Assembly (NCBI RefSeq): GCF_030697925.1
Contig: NZ_JAUYOJ010000173.1
Span: forward strand, 1-64,000
Reading direction: 5' to 3'
From: Phenylobacterium sp.
Lineage (GTDB): Bacteria > Pseudomonadota > Alphaproteobacteria > Caulobacterales > Caulobacteraceae
Length of the DNA stretch: 64,000 bases
Made by a program: the position numbers and the translations under genes. The notes under the pieces were generated by a model that saw only the letters and a program-made list of their open reading frames with translations, had not been told where the DNA came from and did not search any database. Shown here piece by piece: positions 9,603 through 19,496 of this stretch; position 1 is the first letter of the stretch; every line of letters starts with the position of its first letter.

Positions 9603-11428
9603 GGCAGCTCTCGCTTGCTGCGGATGTGTTGTTCGTAGTCGCTGCGGGCGGCGTTCACATGCGGACGGTCGGAAACCTCGGGGACGGCGACGTCCCACCA
9701 CCAGCCGCCGGCCTCGGTGGTCGTCAGCGGGTCAGTGTCGATGACGACCACATAGGACCGGTCGGCGGCGCGGGCGCGGACCATGGCCGCCTCGAACTCG
9801 CCGAGCGTGGCGACATGCTCGCTGATCGCGCCCAGGCTGCGGGCGTGGGCGGCGAAGTCGATGTCGGGGAGGATCGCGTGGAGACTGTCGACCAGCAGGT
9901 TGTTGAAGCCGGGCGAGCCTGTCGCCTGTTGCAGCCGGTCGATGCAGCCGAAGCCGCGGTTGTCGAGCAGGGCGACGATCAGCTTGCAGCCCATCATCAC
10001 CGAAGTGGCGAGTTCGGAGTTCAGCATCAGATAGGAGCCGTCCCCGACCATGACGACGACCTCGCGGTCGGGCTCGGCCATTTTGACGCCGAGACCCCCG
10101 GCGATCTCGTAGCCCATGCAGGAGAAGCCATATTCGAGGTGGTAGCCGCCCGGCCGCGCCGTGCGCCACAGCTTGTGGAGCTCGCTGGGCAGGCCGCCGG
10201 CCGCGCAGACCACGATGGCGTCCTCGCCCATGGAACGCTGCACCGCACCTATGACCTGGGCGTCGCTGGGCAGGGTTTTGTCGGCGGGGCCGGCGGTCGC
10301 CGCATCGACGGCCGCGGTCCATCCCGAGACATCGGCGGCGATCTCTGGCGCGCGCCAGCCGGCGAGGGCGACCGACAGGGCCTCAATTACCTCCCGGGCG
10401 TCGCCGACGACGGGCTCGGCGCCGTGCTTGTGCGCGTCGAACGCCTGGACATTGACCTGGCACAGCCTGCGGTCCGGGAACAGGCTGCGCGAGCCGGTTG
10501 TGAAGTCCTGCAACCGGGTGCCGACGCCGACGATCAGGTCGGCGTTCGAGGCCGCCTCGTTGGCGGCGCTGGACCCCGTGACACCGATGGAGCCGAGGGT
10601 GTTGGGATGATCCCAGGGCAAGGCGCCCTTGCCCCCTTGGGTCTCCGCGATCTTGAGCCCGGTGGCTTCGGCCAGGGCGATCAGTTCGGTCTCCGCCTGG
10701 CTGTAGAGGACGCCGCCGCCAGAGACGATCAGCGGGCGTTTCGACGCCTTCAGCGCTTCGACGAGGGCGGCGATCTCGCCCGCATCGGCGGGCTGTCGGC
10801 GCGCCTTCCAGAGGCGGCGATCGAAGAATGCGGCGGGATAGTCGAAGGCTTCAGCCTGGACGTCCTGGCAAAAGGCGATGGTCGCCGGGCCGCAGGTGGC
10901 CGGATCCAACATGGTCGCCAAAGCCTTGGGCAGGGCGTCGAGGATCTGCTCGGGCCGGGTGATCCGGTCGAAGAACCGCGATACCGGTCGGAAGCAGTCG
11001 TTGGCCGTGACCGTCCCGTCGCCGAAGGCCTCGACCTGTTGCAGGACGGGGTCGGGGCGGCGGCTCGCAAAGACGTCGCCCGGCATGAACAGGACCGGGA
11101 TGCGGTTCACATGGGCGACCGCCGCGGCCGTCACCAGGTTGGTGGCGCCGGGCCCGATCGAGGTGGTGCAGATCATCGCGCGTCTGCGGCGCATCTGCTT
11201 GGCGTAGGCGATGGCCGCGTGGGCCATGCCCTGTTCATTGTGCGCCCGCCAGGTCGGCAGGACCTCGCGCGACGCATGCAGGGCCTCGCCGATCCCGGCG
11301 ACGTTGCCGTGGCCGAAGATGGCCCAGCAGCCGGCGAAGTAGGGAACCTCGGCGCCGTCGACGACGACGTGCTGGGCGGCCAACCAGCGGACGGCGGCCT
11401 GGGCGGCGGTCAGCCGGATCGTGGTCAT
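9599..11428 (-). CDS. iolD: 3D-(3,5/4)-trihydroxycyclohexane-1,2-dione acylhydrolase, ThDP-dependent
   Basis: A 609-residue thiamine-diphosphate enzyme that opens the inositol-derived ring to give 5-deoxy-glucuronate. It shows the acetolactate-synthase-type fold: an N-terminal ThDP pyrimidine domain (HNEQGMAHAAIAYAK with the conserved Glu), a middle domain (LIVSGGGVLYSQAE), and a C-terminal diphosphate-binding motif VGDGSYLMLNSELATSV. Its ATG at 11428 overlaps the iolC stop (ATGA). The ORF-track start at 11770 lies inside iolC and is rejected. Confidence 0.95.
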   Translation of the reverse strand: MTTIRLTAAQAAVRWLAAQHVVVDGAEVPYFAGCWAIFGHGNVAGIGEALHASREVLPTWRAHNEQGMAHAAIAYAKQMRRRRAMICTTSIGPGATNLVTAAAVAHVNRIPVLFMPGDVFASRRPDPVLQQVEAFGDGTVTANDCFRPVSRFFDRITRPEQILDALPKALATMLDPATCGPATIAFCQDVQAEAFDYPAAFFDRRLWKARRQPADAGEIAALVEALKASKRPLIVSGGGVLYSQAETELIALAEATGLKIAETQGGKGALPWDHPNTLGSIGVTGSSAANEAASNADLIVGVGTRLQDFTTGSRSLFPDRRLCQVNVQAFDAHKHGAEPVVGDAREVIEALSVALAGWRAPEIAADVSGWTAAVDAATAGPADKTLPSDAQVIGAVQRSMGEDAIVVCAAGGLPSELHKLWRTARPGGYHLEYGFSCMGYEIAGGLGVKMAEPDREVVVMVGDGSYLMLNSELATSVMMGCKLIVALLDNRGFGCIDRLQQATGSPGFNNLLVDSLHAILPDIDFAAHARSLGAISEHVATLGEFEAAMVRARAADRSYVVVIDTDPLTTTEAGGWWWDVAVPEVSDRPHVNAARSDYEQHIRSKRELP

Positions 11429-13371
11429 CGGCGCACCGCCTCCCGAACCGGGGCGGTCGAAACTCGTGCCTTGGCGGCGCGCCAGGCCTCGATCAGCACC
11501 GAGAAGCGTGACGACAGATCGGTGATCGCCGCCTCGTCGTCCATCTTGCCCGACAACCACTGCTCCCCGGCGTCGGCGAAGATCGTGCGGCCGACGGCGA
11601 ACCCCTTGACGATGGGCCGGGCCGCGGCGGCGTCGAACGAGGCGATCAGCTCGGCTTCCGGCGTGGACAGGCCCAGGAGCAGGACGCCCCGACATAGCGG
11701 GTCGTTGGCCTCGATGGCCTGCTCGATATTGACCCAGGCGACCGCATCGTCGGTCGGCTCCAGCTTCCACCAGTCGGGTTTCATGCCCAGATCGTAGAGC
11801 CGCTGGATGGCGCGGGAAATCGTGGTGGCGTCAATCGCGCCGTTCTTGGAGGCGATGATCTCCAGCAGCAATTCGTGGCCGGTCTTCCGGCAGGCGTCCT
11901 GAAGCCTCAGCATCTGCCGCTCCTGCCGGTCGCGCAGGCCGGGCGGATCGTCCGGATGATAGAGGACGAGGCATTTGGCGACATGGTTGGACGGCCAGGT
12001 CGCCAGCTCCGTCGCCACGTCGGCCGAGCTCTCGAACTCGAGCGGGCACGATCCCGGCAGCTCGATGGGCCGCCCGATCCAATAGTTATGGTCGGCGGCG
12101 GCCTCGAGCCCGCGCATCCCGAACCGGCCGTCCAGCAGCACGCCATATCGCCGATCGCCCTTGGCCAGCCGGTCAACGGCCTGAAGCGCCAGGGCCTTGA
12201 AGGCCGGGATGCGTTCGGGATCGGCGCCCAGCCGTTCGCACATCTCCTCGAACTGGCTTCGGTGGTCCATGGCCAGGACGGTGAGTTCGTCGTACCTCCC
12301 ACGCCGAGTGGTGGCCCAGTGGATGTGTTCCAGCTCGGCGTCCTCCCGCAGGCGGTACGGGCGCTGTTTCTCGCCCAGGAACAGCTGCAGTTCGTCCCAG
12401 GTCGGCATGGCCGGGGCGCAGCCGTGGCGCGATACGACAATGGCGCCGCAGGCGTTGCCGAAAGCGCAGCAGGTCCCCAGCGGCTCGTCCCTCAGCCAGC
12501 CGCGCAGGAAGCCGGCCATGAAGGCGTCACCCGCGCCCAGCACGTTGAAGACGTCGACGCGGAAGCCGCGCCCGACGATCCCCCCAGCCAGGGTGTCGGG
12601 AATGGCGTCCGGGAAGGCCGAGCATCCGTCGGGGCCCCGCTTGCAGACCAGCAGGGCGTCGCTCATTTCGCGAATGGTGCGCAACGCCGCGATGGTGTCG
12701 GTCGACCCACCGAGGATGTGGACCTCTTCCTCAGTGCCGACGATCAGGTCGCAGAGCGGCAGGACCTGTTGCAGCCGGGCGGTGACGTCCAGATCGGCGA
12801 CGAAGCGATTCTCGCCCATGTCCTTGCCGGTCAGGCCCCACAGCACGGGACGATAATCGATGTCGAAGACGATCCGCCCGCCGCCCTCGCGCATCAGCCG
12901 GCAGGCCTTCATCGTCGCCTCGAACACGTTCGGTTGCGACAGGTGGGTGCCGTTGATCAGCAGGGCGCCCGCCGACTGGATGAAGGCGGGATCGACATCG
13001 TCGACGCAGAGCGCCATGTCGGCGCAATTCTCGCGATAGAAGATCAGGGGAAAGGTGTCGGGGTCGCGGATGCCGAGGAAGACCAGCGCGGTCAGCCGTT
13101 CGGCGTCCGTGAGGACACCGTCCACCGCCACGCCCTCAACGGTCAGTTGCTCGCGGATGAAGCGGCCGAAGTGGTCGGCGCCGACCTTTGTCACCAGGCC
13201 CGTCTTCAGGCCCAGTCGCGACGACCCGATCGCCGTATTGGTCGGGCTGCCTCCGATGTATTTGGCGAATGAGGCCATGTCCTCGAGCCGCCCCCCAGTC
13301 TGCTGACCGTAGAGATCGACGCAGGACCGGCCCAGGGTGATCAGGTCAAGTCCGCCTCTCCCTCTCGCCAT
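11425..13371 (-). CDS. iolC: IolC-DUF2090 fusion: 5-dehydro-2-deoxygluconokinase with C-terminal aldolase-like domain
   Basis: A 648-residue two-domain protein. Residues about 1-320 form a PfkB/ribokinase-type kinase (GGSPTNTAIGSSRLG and anion-hole motif NVLGAGDAFMAGF) that phosphorylates 2-deoxy-5-keto-gluconate. Residues about 335-635 are DUF2090 (LAMDHRSQFEEM, VLLDGRFG, WWKLEP), a TIM-barrel region thought to act as the following aldolase in place of IolJ; no separate iolJ is seen. The ATG at 13371 is preferred over 13386 because GGAGATAAGG precedes it. It is first in the iol operon, with its own operator 48 bases upstream. Confidence 0.9.
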   Translation of the reverse strand: MARGRGGLDLITLGRSCVDLYGQQTGGRLEDMASFAKYIGGSPTNTAIGSSRLGLKTGLVTKVGADHFGRFIREQLTVEGVAVDGVLTDAERLTALVFLGIRDPDTFPLIFYRENCADMALCVDDVDPAFIQSAGALLINGTHLSQPNVFEATMKACRLMREGGGRIVFDIDYRPVLWGLTGKDMGENRFVADLDVTARLQQVLPLCDLIVGTEEEVHILGGSTDTIAALRTIREMSDALLVCKRGPDGCSAFPDAIPDTLAGGIVGRGFRVDVFNVLGAGDAFMAGFLRGWLRDEPLGTCCAFGNACGAIVVSRHGCAPAMPTWDELQLFLGEKQRPYRLREDAELEHIHWATTRRGRYDELTVLAMDHRSQFEEMCERLGADPERIPAFKALALQAVDRLAKGDRRYGVLLDGRFGMRGLEAAADHNYWIGRPIELPGSCPLEFESSADVATELATWPSNHVAKCLVLYHPDDPPGLRDRQERQMLRLQDACRKTGHELLLEIIASKNGAIDATTISRAIQRLYDLGMKPDWWKLEPTDDAVAWVNIEQAIEANDPLCRGVLLLGLSTPEAELIASFDAAAARPIVKGFAVGRTIFADAGEQWLSGKMDDEAAITDLSSRFSVLIEAWRAAKARVSTAPVREAVRR

Positions 13372-13419
13372 CGACCTTATCTCCATACACAGCAGACTGC
13401 GCCTCCGCCCAGCCAGATA

Positions 13420-13435
13420 TGTAACACATATTCTA
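13420..13435 (-). promoter_or_regulatory. Operator-like site upstream of iolC
   Basis: On the minus strand the sequence is TAGAATATGTGTTACA. It matches the island motif (T/C)(A/G)GAA-N6-TTCCA with one changed base in each arm. It lies in the 90-bp gap between the repressor gene and iolC, 48 bases before the iolC start, and so suggests that iolC has its own repressed promoter. Confidence 0.5.
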
Positions 13436-13461
13436 ATATCCTGAGATTAGCAACTTTCGTT

Positions 13462-14355
13462 TCATGACGCCACGCGCTTGCGTGCCCCTCCGGACGCTAT
13501 CGGCTTGCGCTTTGGTTGAGACGTCGCGAAAGCGAAGGAAATCACCAAGGCTTGGGCAAGGCACATCGACGTCGCGAGCGAGCGGAACTGGCGGATCTCA
13601 GCTTCGCGAACCTGCAGGACTTGCGTCGCCGGCTTGGCCACGGGGCTCACCAGACTGTCACTGATCGCCAGTACGGCCGCCTTCCGACCGACGGCTGAGT
13701 CGATGAGCTGCACCGCTTCCTGGGCATATGGGTGATAGCTGACGGCGATCAGCAGATCGTTGGAGGTGATGGCGTGGACCTGCTGACTGGCCATGCCGCC
13801 GACGTTGTCGATAAAGACGGTCTTCTTATCCACCTGGTGCAGGGAATAGGCGATATAGGCCGCAACCGGGAACGAGCGGCGGAAGCCGGCGACGTAGATC
13901 GTTTCGGCCCTGGTCATAAGATCGACGGCGGCCGATAGGGCCGCGGGGCTGACGGTCTCGCCCAGGTTCTGCAGGGCCAGGCTGTTGCCCTCGATGAACT
14001 CGGCCAGAACCTGGCCGGGTTCGCCCGCCGCCTTGCCGTCGACGGCCCGACTGAACTGTCTGACACGCTCGCCATAGGCCAAGGCCGCATGCCCGGACAT
14101 CAGGCCGTCTCGGAAGAGGCGCTGCATCTGCGTGGCGCCGTCGAATCCAAACGCCTTCGCGAACCTGACGATCGCGGAAGGCTGCACCCCGGTGCGGTCC
14201 GCCAGCACCGCGAGCGTTTCCAACGCCACCGTATTGGGCTCGTCGAGGACGTACCTGGCGATCTGCTTGAGCCGCTTACTCAGCGACTCGTATCGATCCA
14301 GAATCGCCGCCCTCAATTCATCGGCCGTGGTGGGTGTCGTCAGCTTGTCTGTCAT
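13462..14355 (-). CDS. iolR: RpiR/MurR-family transcriptional regulator, probable inositol repressor
   Basis: A 297-residue regulator with an N-terminal RpiR-type helix-turn-helix (about residues 10-85, ALETLAVLADRTGVQPSAIVRFAKAFGFDG) and a C-terminal SIS sugar-phosphate-binding domain (about 130-270, IYVAGFRRSFPVAAYIAY). Such proteins sense phosphorylated sugars; IolR members repress iol genes. The ATG at 14355 (AGGG upstream) starts the conserved HTH region, unlike the ORF-track start at 14571. It sits between iolC and the divergent iolG-like gene, whose shared spacer holds motif copies, so autoregulation is likely. Confidence 0.85.
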   Translation of the reverse strand: MTDKLTTPTTADELRAAILDRYESLSKRLKQIARYVLDEPNTVALETLAVLADRTGVQPSAIVRFAKAFGFDGATQMQRLFRDGLMSGHAALAYGERVRQFSRAVDGKAAGEPGQVLAEFIEGNSLALQNLGETVSPAALSAAVDLMTRAETIYVAGFRRSFPVAAYIAYSLHQVDKKTVFIDNVGGMASQQVHAITSNDLLIAVSYHPYAQEAVQLIDSAVGRKAAVLAISDSLVSPVAKPATQVLQVREAEIRQFRSLATSMCLAQALVISFAFATSQPKRKPIASGGARKRVAS

Positions 14356-14410
14356 TGTGGCCCTGCCTCGCCTCGCACGGAAACGAAGGTGGCACGGACC
14401 GGACTGAAAT

Positions 14411-14469
14411 GGAACGATTCCTGGCGCCGTGGAAATTCCATGCCATATATGGGCAGAATATTGGTTCCA
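14411..14469 (+). promoter_or_regulatory. Operator cluster in the iolR-iolG divergent spacer
   Basis: The clearest site is CAGAATATTGGTTCCA at 14454-14469, 49 bases before the iolG-like start, matching the island motif with one mismatch. Upstream are two further GGAA/TTCC arm pairs with other spacings: GGAACGATTCC at 14411-14421 and TGGAAATTCCA at 14430-14440. The spacer would let the repressor control both its own gene and the dehydrogenase. Confidence 0.6.
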
Positions 14470-14518
14470 TGACGTGTTGCGCGTGAGATGGGCGCCGGTG
14501 GAGTTTAGGGGGCTTTCA

Positions 14519-15496
14519 ATGAACAAGGTCGCGATCATCGGCGCGGGGCGCATTGGCCGCATCCATGGCAAGAATGCTGCTCACAACAGCCGCCTCGAAC
14601 TGGCTGGCGTGGTCGACCCCATCGCAGAAGCGGCGTCGGCGCTCGCAGCCGAATTGGGCTCGAAGGTCATCTCGCTCGATGAAGCTTTGGTCGATCCGTC
14701 CATCACCGGCGTCATCATCGCCTCGTCGACGGACACTCACCTCGACTACAGCGTCCTGGCGGCGAAGGCGGGCAAGGCGATCTTCTGCGAGAAGCCGATC
14801 GACCAGGATTTGGAACGCGCTCGAAGCGCCGCCGCCGACCTGGGGGAGGCGCGCATGTTGCTGGCCTTCAATCGACGCTTCGACCCCAACTTCCAAGCCC
14901 TGAAGGCGCGCCTGGACAGCGGCGCGGTGGGTCACTTGGAAAGCGTGCAGATCACCTCGAACGACCCGTCCCCGCCGCCGCCGTCCTACGTCGCCGCGTC
15001 GGGGGGACTGTTTAAGGACATGGCCATTCACGACTTCGATATGGCGCGCTGGCTCCTCGGTGAGGAGGTGAGCGAGGTTTACGCCGTCGGCAGTTGCCTC
15101 GTCGATCCCGCCATTGGCGAACTGGGCGACATCGATACGGCCCGCACCGTGTTGAAGACGGTCTCTGGAAAGCTCTGCGTCATCGCCAACAGCCGCCGGT
15201 CAGGTTTCGGCTATGACCAGCGCATCGAGGCCTATGCGTCCAAAGGACTGGTCAGGGCGGACAACGTGCTGGAATCGACCGTCCAGGTCTGGAGCGAAGC
15301 CGGGGCGTCCGCCGACCGGTTCCAGAACTTCTTTCTCGATCGCTACGCCGAGGCTTACCGCCGCGAGATGGACCATTTCGCCGATATGCTGGAGGGCGCC
15401 GCCGCATCGGTCGGCTATGCCGACGGGATCGCGGCGCTGGCCCTGGCCGAGGCGGCGGCGAGATCTGTGCGAACGGGATTGCCGGTCCGTACCTGA
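14519..15496 (+). CDS. iolG: Gfo/Idh/MocA oxidoreductase, probable myo-inositol 2-dehydrogenase
   Basis: A 325-residue NAD-dependent dehydrogenase with an N-terminal Rossmann fold (AIIGAGRIGRIHGKNAA) and the family catalytic elements CEKPID and DMAIHDFDMARWLLGEE. In the inositol pathway it would oxidise myo-inositol to 2-keto-myo-inositol, the IolE substrate. The ATG at 14519 has AGGGGG upstream; the longer ORF-track start has no family homology. Divergent from iolR with operators between. A related sugar dehydrogenase activity cannot be excluded. Confidence 0.85.
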   Translation: MNKVAIIGAGRIGRIHGKNAAHNSRLELAGVVDPIAEAASALAAELGSKVISLDEALVDPSITGVIIASSTDTHLDYSVLAAKAGKAIFCEKPIDQDLERARSAAADLGEARMLLAFNRRFDPNFQALKARLDSGAVGHLESVQITSNDPSPPPPSYVAASGGLFKDMAIHDFDMARWLLGEEVSEVYAVGSCLVDPAIGELGDIDTARTVLKTVSGKLCVIANSRRSGFGYDQRIEAYASKGLVRADNVLESTVQVWSEAGASADRFQNFFLDRYAEAYRREMDHFADMLEGAAASVGYADGIAALALAEAAARSVRTGLPVRT

Positions 15497-15798
15497 TCCG
15501 CGTTCCGCCCAGCTGTTGCAGCTGGCGCCGCGTGACGCGATGCGCTCGGCGCCTGGCCGGGAAGGGGCCCGCGGCAAGTGCGGACGATCCTCTCGGCGCG
15601 GGAAAACTTGCGGTCGTTTTCTAAATCTATAGAAGATAGAAGCGTCGTTCCAACTCTCGTTGTGTGTTCGTTCGCCCGCGGTGGCGAGGGTGGAGCGTCG
15701 AGAGGCCAGGCGATATCCGGATCGCCCGTCGTCGGACTCGCCACTGATGGAAGACTTCACGCAACCAGCGCCGCTGGCTCGTCCAATGGGAAAATCAC
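15497..15798. other. Intergenic region with promoter-like AT-rich patch
   Basis: Three hundred bases between iolG and the esterase gene hold no supported ORF. An AT-rich stretch around 15610-15650 contains the inverted repeat TTCTA-N6-TAGAA at 15619-15634 and, overlapping its neighbourhood, the operator-like TAGAAGCGTCGTTCCA. Confidence 0.5.
15637..15652 (+). promoter_or_regulatory. Operator-like site upstream of esterase / acyl-CoA synthetase pair
   Basis: TAGAAGCGTCGTTCCA matches the (C/T)AGAA-N6-TTCCA form of the motif seen before iolG and TonB receptor 2. It lies about 146 bases before the esterase start at 15799, inside an AT-rich stretch that could hold the promoter. Confidence 0.5.
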
Positions 15799-16746
15799 AT
15801 GTCGCTCGACCCAGTGCTCCAACAGATCCTTGACCAGATCCCTCTGCCGTCGGGCGACCTCGACTGGGGGAAGCTACGCGCGGAATCCGCCTCCCTGATC
15901 GCCCTTCTGAACGGGCCCGAAGGCCCGGTCGTCGTGGCCGACGTCCAGACGTTGGAGATCGACGGCAAAGGTGGCCCGGTGCCTCTCCGCATCATCCGGC
16001 CAGAGACCGAACCGCGCGGGACCCTGCATTTCGTCCATGGCGGGGCTTGGGCCCTTGGGAGCGTGGATCACATCGAGGGCGTCGTTCGCAGGCTCGCAAA
16101 GGAGCTGTCCATGGTCGTCGTCGCCAGCGGGTACAGGCTTGCCCCCGAAGCCCCGTTTCCGGCTGGCTTTGAAGACGTCATGACGGCGGCGGCCTGGGTG
16201 CTGGACCACGCCGCCGAGCTTGGCGGCTCGACCCTGCCGGTCGCCATCGGCGGCGAGAGCGCCGGGGCGAATTTGGCCGCAGCCGCAGCGATTGCTCTGA
16301 GGGGCGGCGATCATCCCAGGTTCGACGCGCAACTCCTCTTCTTTCCGGCGGTGGATCTTCGCGATGGGGCCAATAGCCTGCCATCGCGACGTGCAGACGC
16401 CGATCCGACGCTCCCAGCCACGACGTTCCCGCAGATCTTCTCGACCTACTGCGGCGAGAACGATCGTGGCGATCCCCGTATTTCACCCATGGCGGCGGAA
16501 AGCCTCGCCGACCTGCCGCCCGTCTTGCTGGTTGTGCTTTCGGTTGATCCGTTGCGCGACGAGGCCGTCGCCTATGCAGAGCGTTTGAAGAGCTCGGGCG
16601 TGCCTGTCGACGTCATGGAATTCGACAATCTCACGCACGGATTTCTCGGCTTTGCAGGTCTCGTGCCGGCGGCCGCGGCGGCTGTCTCGGACATCGCTGA
16701 CCGCTTTTCCATGATGCTCGCAAGACTACCGCACCAAACGAAATAG
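15799..16746 (+). CDS. Alpha/beta hydrolase, hormone-sensitive-lipase (HSL) family esterase
   Basis: A 315-residue carboxylesterase. The oxyanion-hole motif HGGAW is at about residue 80, the nucleophile Ser154 is in GGESAGAN, and Asp (SVDPLRDE) and His (NLTHGFLGF) complete the triad, as expected of the GDXG/HSL family that hydrolyses short- to medium-chain esters. No signal peptide, so cytoplasmic. It is followed after 25 bases by an acyl-CoA synthetase, which suggests that the acid it releases is activated to a CoA ester. Confidence 0.9.
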   Translation: MSLDPVLQQILDQIPLPSGDLDWGKLRAESASLIALLNGPEGPVVVADVQTLEIDGKGGPVPLRIIRPETEPRGTLHFVHGGAWALGSVDHIEGVVRRLAKELSMVVVASGYRLAPEAPFPAGFEDVMTAAAWVLDHAAELGGSTLPVAIGGESAGANLAAAAAIALRGGDHPRFDAQLLFFPAVDLRDGANSLPSRRADADPTLPATTFPQIFSTYCGENDRGDPRISPMAAESLADLPPVLLVVLSVDPLRDEAVAYAERLKSSGVPVDVMEFDNLTHGFLGFAGLVPAAAAAVSDIADRFSMMLARLPHQTK

Positions 16747-16771
16747 CTCGGCGTCGAAGGGAGAGAACCAT

Positions 16772-18517
16772 ATGGACAGTTTGGTCTGCGGACGACGCGA
16801 CATCCCGCTGATGGACATGACGATCGGCGAGGCCTTGGACGCAGCGGCCGCAAGATGGCCCTCGGGCGAAGCGGTGGTGTTTCCCGAACAGGGCGTGCGC
16901 CTCTCCTGGTCTGACCTCAAGGACCGCGCCGAGGCGTTCGCCGCCGGACTGCTCCTGCGCGGCCTGCGGCCGGGCGATCGCCTAGGTGTCTGGTCGCTCA
17001 ATCGGGTCGAGTGGGTGATCGCCATGTTCGCGGCCGCCAAGGCTGGCCTGGTCCTCGTCAACGTCAATCCAGCCTACCGTCTTGACGAGCTTGAGTACGC
17101 GCTCGCCAAGGTCGACTGCAAGGCGCTGGTCATCTCCCCGCCTTTCAAGACGAGTGACTATCCGCAGATCCTGCGCCAGTTGGTCCCGGAGATCGGCCAG
17201 GGCCCTGCCTGGCGGTCCGTGCGCCTCCCCGCGCTGCGCTTGGTGGTGCAGATGGGTCCGCAAACCCTGGCGGGGGCCGTCGATTTTGCAGGCATCGAAA
17301 AGGAAGGCCGGGCGGCGGGGACGCTCGCCCTCCTCGACGCCGCCCTTGGCGTGCGATCCCGTGATCCGGCGAACATTCAGTTCACGAGCGGGACGACGGG
17401 CCGGCCCAAGGGCGTCACCCTGAGCCACCACAGTGTGCTGAACAACGGCTACTTCTGTGGCTTGGCTTTGGGATTGACGGCGGCGGACCGTATTGCAGTT
17501 CCCGTTCCTCTTTACCATTGCTTCGGCATGGTGATGGCCGTCCTGGCCGGTCTGACGCATGGCGCGGCGACGGTTTTCCCCGGAGAGGGATTCGACCCGG
17601 GGCGAACGCTGGCGACAGTGGCGGCTGAACGCTGCACCGCGCTTTACGGCGTGCCGACCATGTTCATTTCCATGCTCGACGACGCCCATTTCGACGACTT
17701 CGACCTGTCGAGCCTGCGTACGGGCATCATGGCCGGGTCGCCATGCCCGATCAAGACGATGCGAGAGGTGGTGGAGCGCATGAACATGGCCGACGTCACG
17801 ATCGCGTACGGGATGACGGAGACGAGCCCGGTCAGTTTCCAATCCGGATTGGACGATACGCTCGAGCGTCGCGTATCGACCATTGGCCAGGTTCATCCTC
17901 ACGTCGAATGCAAGGTCATCGACGCCGAGGGCAGGACCGTTCCCCGCGGTGCGCCTGGGGAACTATGCACGCGGGGCTACTCGGTGATGCTTGGCTATTG
18001 GGAAGATCCCGAACAAACGGCTGCAGCCATCGATGCTGACGGATGGATGCATAGCGGCGATCTCGCGGTCATCGACGAAGCCGGGTACGGCACGGTCGTC
18101 GGCCGCCTGAAGGATTTGATCATCCGCGGCGGAGAAAACCTCTACCCGCGTGAGATCGAGGAGTTTCTGTCTCGTCATCCGAAGATCCGCGACGTCCAGG
18201 TGTTTGGCGTTCCCGACGATCGCTACGGTGAGGAGGTTTGCGCCTGGATCGTGGTCGCTGACGGCGAATCCATGGCCGCCGCCGAAATTGACGCCTACTG
18301 CGAAGGTTCGATCGCCCATCAGAAGAAGCCGCGATACGTTCGGTTCGTCGAGACCTTCCCACTGACCGTCACGGGCAAGCCGCAAAAATTTCTGATGCGC
18401 GACGCTATGGTCGCCGAACTCGCCAAGGCGAGGGGAGTCTCAGGCGTCTCGACCACGACGGGCGAGACACACTCGGTCGATGGCCTGCCTGGGACGCCGA
18501 TGGTCGGAAAGGGCTGA
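16772..18517 (+). CDS. AMP-dependent acyl-CoA synthetase (FadD-like)
   Basis: A 581-residue ANL-superfamily ligase that adenylates a carboxylic acid and transfers it to CoA. The P-loop [11 protein letters not shown] begins near residue 204, followed by [21 protein letters not shown], the hinge [20 protein letters not shown] and the C-terminal catalytic Lys segment TGKPQKF. The sequence type fits medium- or long-chain fatty acyl or aryl acids. GAAGGGAG precedes the ATG. Probably co-transcribed with the esterase upstream, forming a release-and-activate pair. Confidence 0.9.
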   Translation: MDSLVCGRRDIPLMDMTIGEALDAAAARWPSGEAVVFPEQGVRLSWSDLKDRAEAFAAGLLLRGLRPGDRLGVWSLNRVEWVIAMFAAAKAGLVLVNVNPAYRLDELEYALAKVDCKALVISPPFKTSDYPQILRQLVPEIGQGPAWRSVRLPALRLVVQMGPQTLAGAVDFAGIEKEGRAAGTLALLDAALGVRSRDPANIQFTSGTTGRPKGVTLSHHSVLNNGYFCGLALGLTAADRIAVPVPLYHCFGMVMAVLAGLTHGAATVFPGEGFDPGRTLATVAAERCTALYGVPTMFISMLDDAHFDDFDLSSLRTGIMAGSPCPIKTMREVVERMNMADVTIAYGMTETSPVSFQSGLDDTLERRVSTIGQVHPHVECKVIDAEGRTVPRGAPGELCTRGYSVMLGYWEDPEQTAAAIDADGWMHSGDLAVIDEAGYGTVVGRLKDLIIRGGENLYPREIEEFLSRHPKIRDVQVFGVPDDRYGEEVCAWIVVADGESMAAAEIDAYCEGSIAHQKKPRYVRFVETFPLTVTGKPQKFLMRDAMVAELAKARGVSGVSTTTGETHSVDGLPGTPMVGKG

Positions 18518-18565
18518 AACGGCCGACCCCGTTCGCCTTTCACGCGCAGGTTCGCCACTGCGCGG

Positions 18566-18581
18566 GGCCGGTTGACCGGCC
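18566..18581. terminator. Hairpin between convergent genes
   Basis: GGCCGG-TTGA-CCGGCC forms a perfect 6-bp stem with a 4-base loop in the spacer between the convergent acyl-CoA synthetase and hydrolase genes. There is no T-run, so it is only a possible bidirectional terminator. Confidence 0.3.
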
Positions 18582-18641
18582 GTTGAGAGGACTATGACCC
18601 CAACGCTTGCGGCGGGCGGCCGTTTCGTCGTCGGGGCGACG

Positions 18642-19496
18642 TCACACCGTCCCATCCGTTCGGTTTGGCGGCCCAAGGGGCGAGTTGAAGCCGTGGCGGT
18701 TCAGCCAGCGATCAAGGTCCTGGGGCCAGGCATCCACCGGCAGGCCAAGGCGGCGCATGCCGAAACCATGCCCTCCGGCGTCGAATCTATGGAGATCGCT
18801 CGGACGTCCACGAGCCTGCCAAGCTTCGAACATTCGGACGCTCTCGCCAACAGGTACCAAGGGATCATCATCTGCGTGAACGAGGAACACGGGAGGCGCG
18901 TCGTGCGGCACTGGCTCATCCGGCATCGCGCCGTAGATGACCGCGCCGAAGTCCGGACGGCTGGCGACGTCTGCCCCAAGCAGTGTTGTCGCTGTCGTAA
19001 TAGCTCCCGCTGAGAAGCCGATCATCCCGATACGGGTCGGATCGACGCCGAAGGCGACGGCGCCGCTCCGGACGGTCCGCACGGCCTGCCGCGCATCGTC
19101 CGCGGCAAGCATGCGGCCAGGCAGCATCAGCTGCATGGCTTGCCGCCATGCTCTCACGGTGAGCAGTCGGCTCAGATGATCATCGTCGGAATCGTGAACG
19201 CGATACTTGAGGACGAAGGCGACATAGCCGCGCTCAGCGAACCAGGTCGCGATTTCGGCCCCTTCCTTGTCCACCATGAGACAGCGGAACGCCCCGCCAG
19301 GGAGAACGATCACCGCGCCGCCATGCGCCTTATCCTGCGGTGGCGCATAGCGGGTGAGGGTAGGCTCGGAAACGTTGGTGACGCTGATGGCCGGGCCCGT
19401 GGCGGGCTCGACGATCGCGGTTGACGTTTCCGCCGGAATTCCAGCGGCGAGGTGCGGCGAACCCGCGGGCCAAATCGCGAATGTATCGGTGGACAT
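18642..19496 (-). CDS. Alpha/beta hydrolase, acetyl-esterase/BD-FAE type
   Basis: A 284-residue hydrolase with VIVLPGGAF (oxyanion-hole strand) near residue 63, nucleophile Ser162 in GFSAG, Asp in VHADDDPLVP and His in GGHGFG. This group includes acetyl-xylan and feruloyl esterases and xylanase-associated esterases, so a small acyl ester is a plausible substrate. No signal peptide. It lies 138 bases downstream of the MFS gene on the same strand, probably in one operon behind the operator at 20959. The remnant near 6.1 kb belongs to the same family. Confidence 0.85.
   Translation of the reverse strand: MSTDTFAIWPAGSPHLAAGIPAETSTAIVEPATGPAISVTNVSEPTLTRYAPPQDKAHGGAVIVLPGGAFRCLMVDKEGAEIATWFAERGYVAFVLKYRVHDSDDDHLSRLLTVRAWRQAMQLMLPGRMLAADDARQAVRTVRSGAVAFGVDPTRIGMIGFSAGAITTATTLLGADVASRPDFGAVIYGAMPDEPVPHDAPPVFLVHADDDPLVPVGESVRMFEAWQARGRPSDLHRFDAGGHGFGMRRLGLPVDAWPQDLDRWLNRHGFNSPLGPPNRTDGTV

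Noticed and set aside
9626-11797. 723-codon plus-strand ORF opposite iolD
   Set aside because: It is the antisense frame of a clear ThDP enzyme; its composition (Gly/Asp/Gln/His-rich, no family motif) is typical of GC-rich shadow ORFs.
15619-15634. TTCTA-N6-TAGAA inverted repeat as another operator copy
   Set aside because: Its arms are inverted relative to TGGAA-N6-TTCCA (TTCTA first), so it does not fit the same dimer site; it may be a separate or chance feature.
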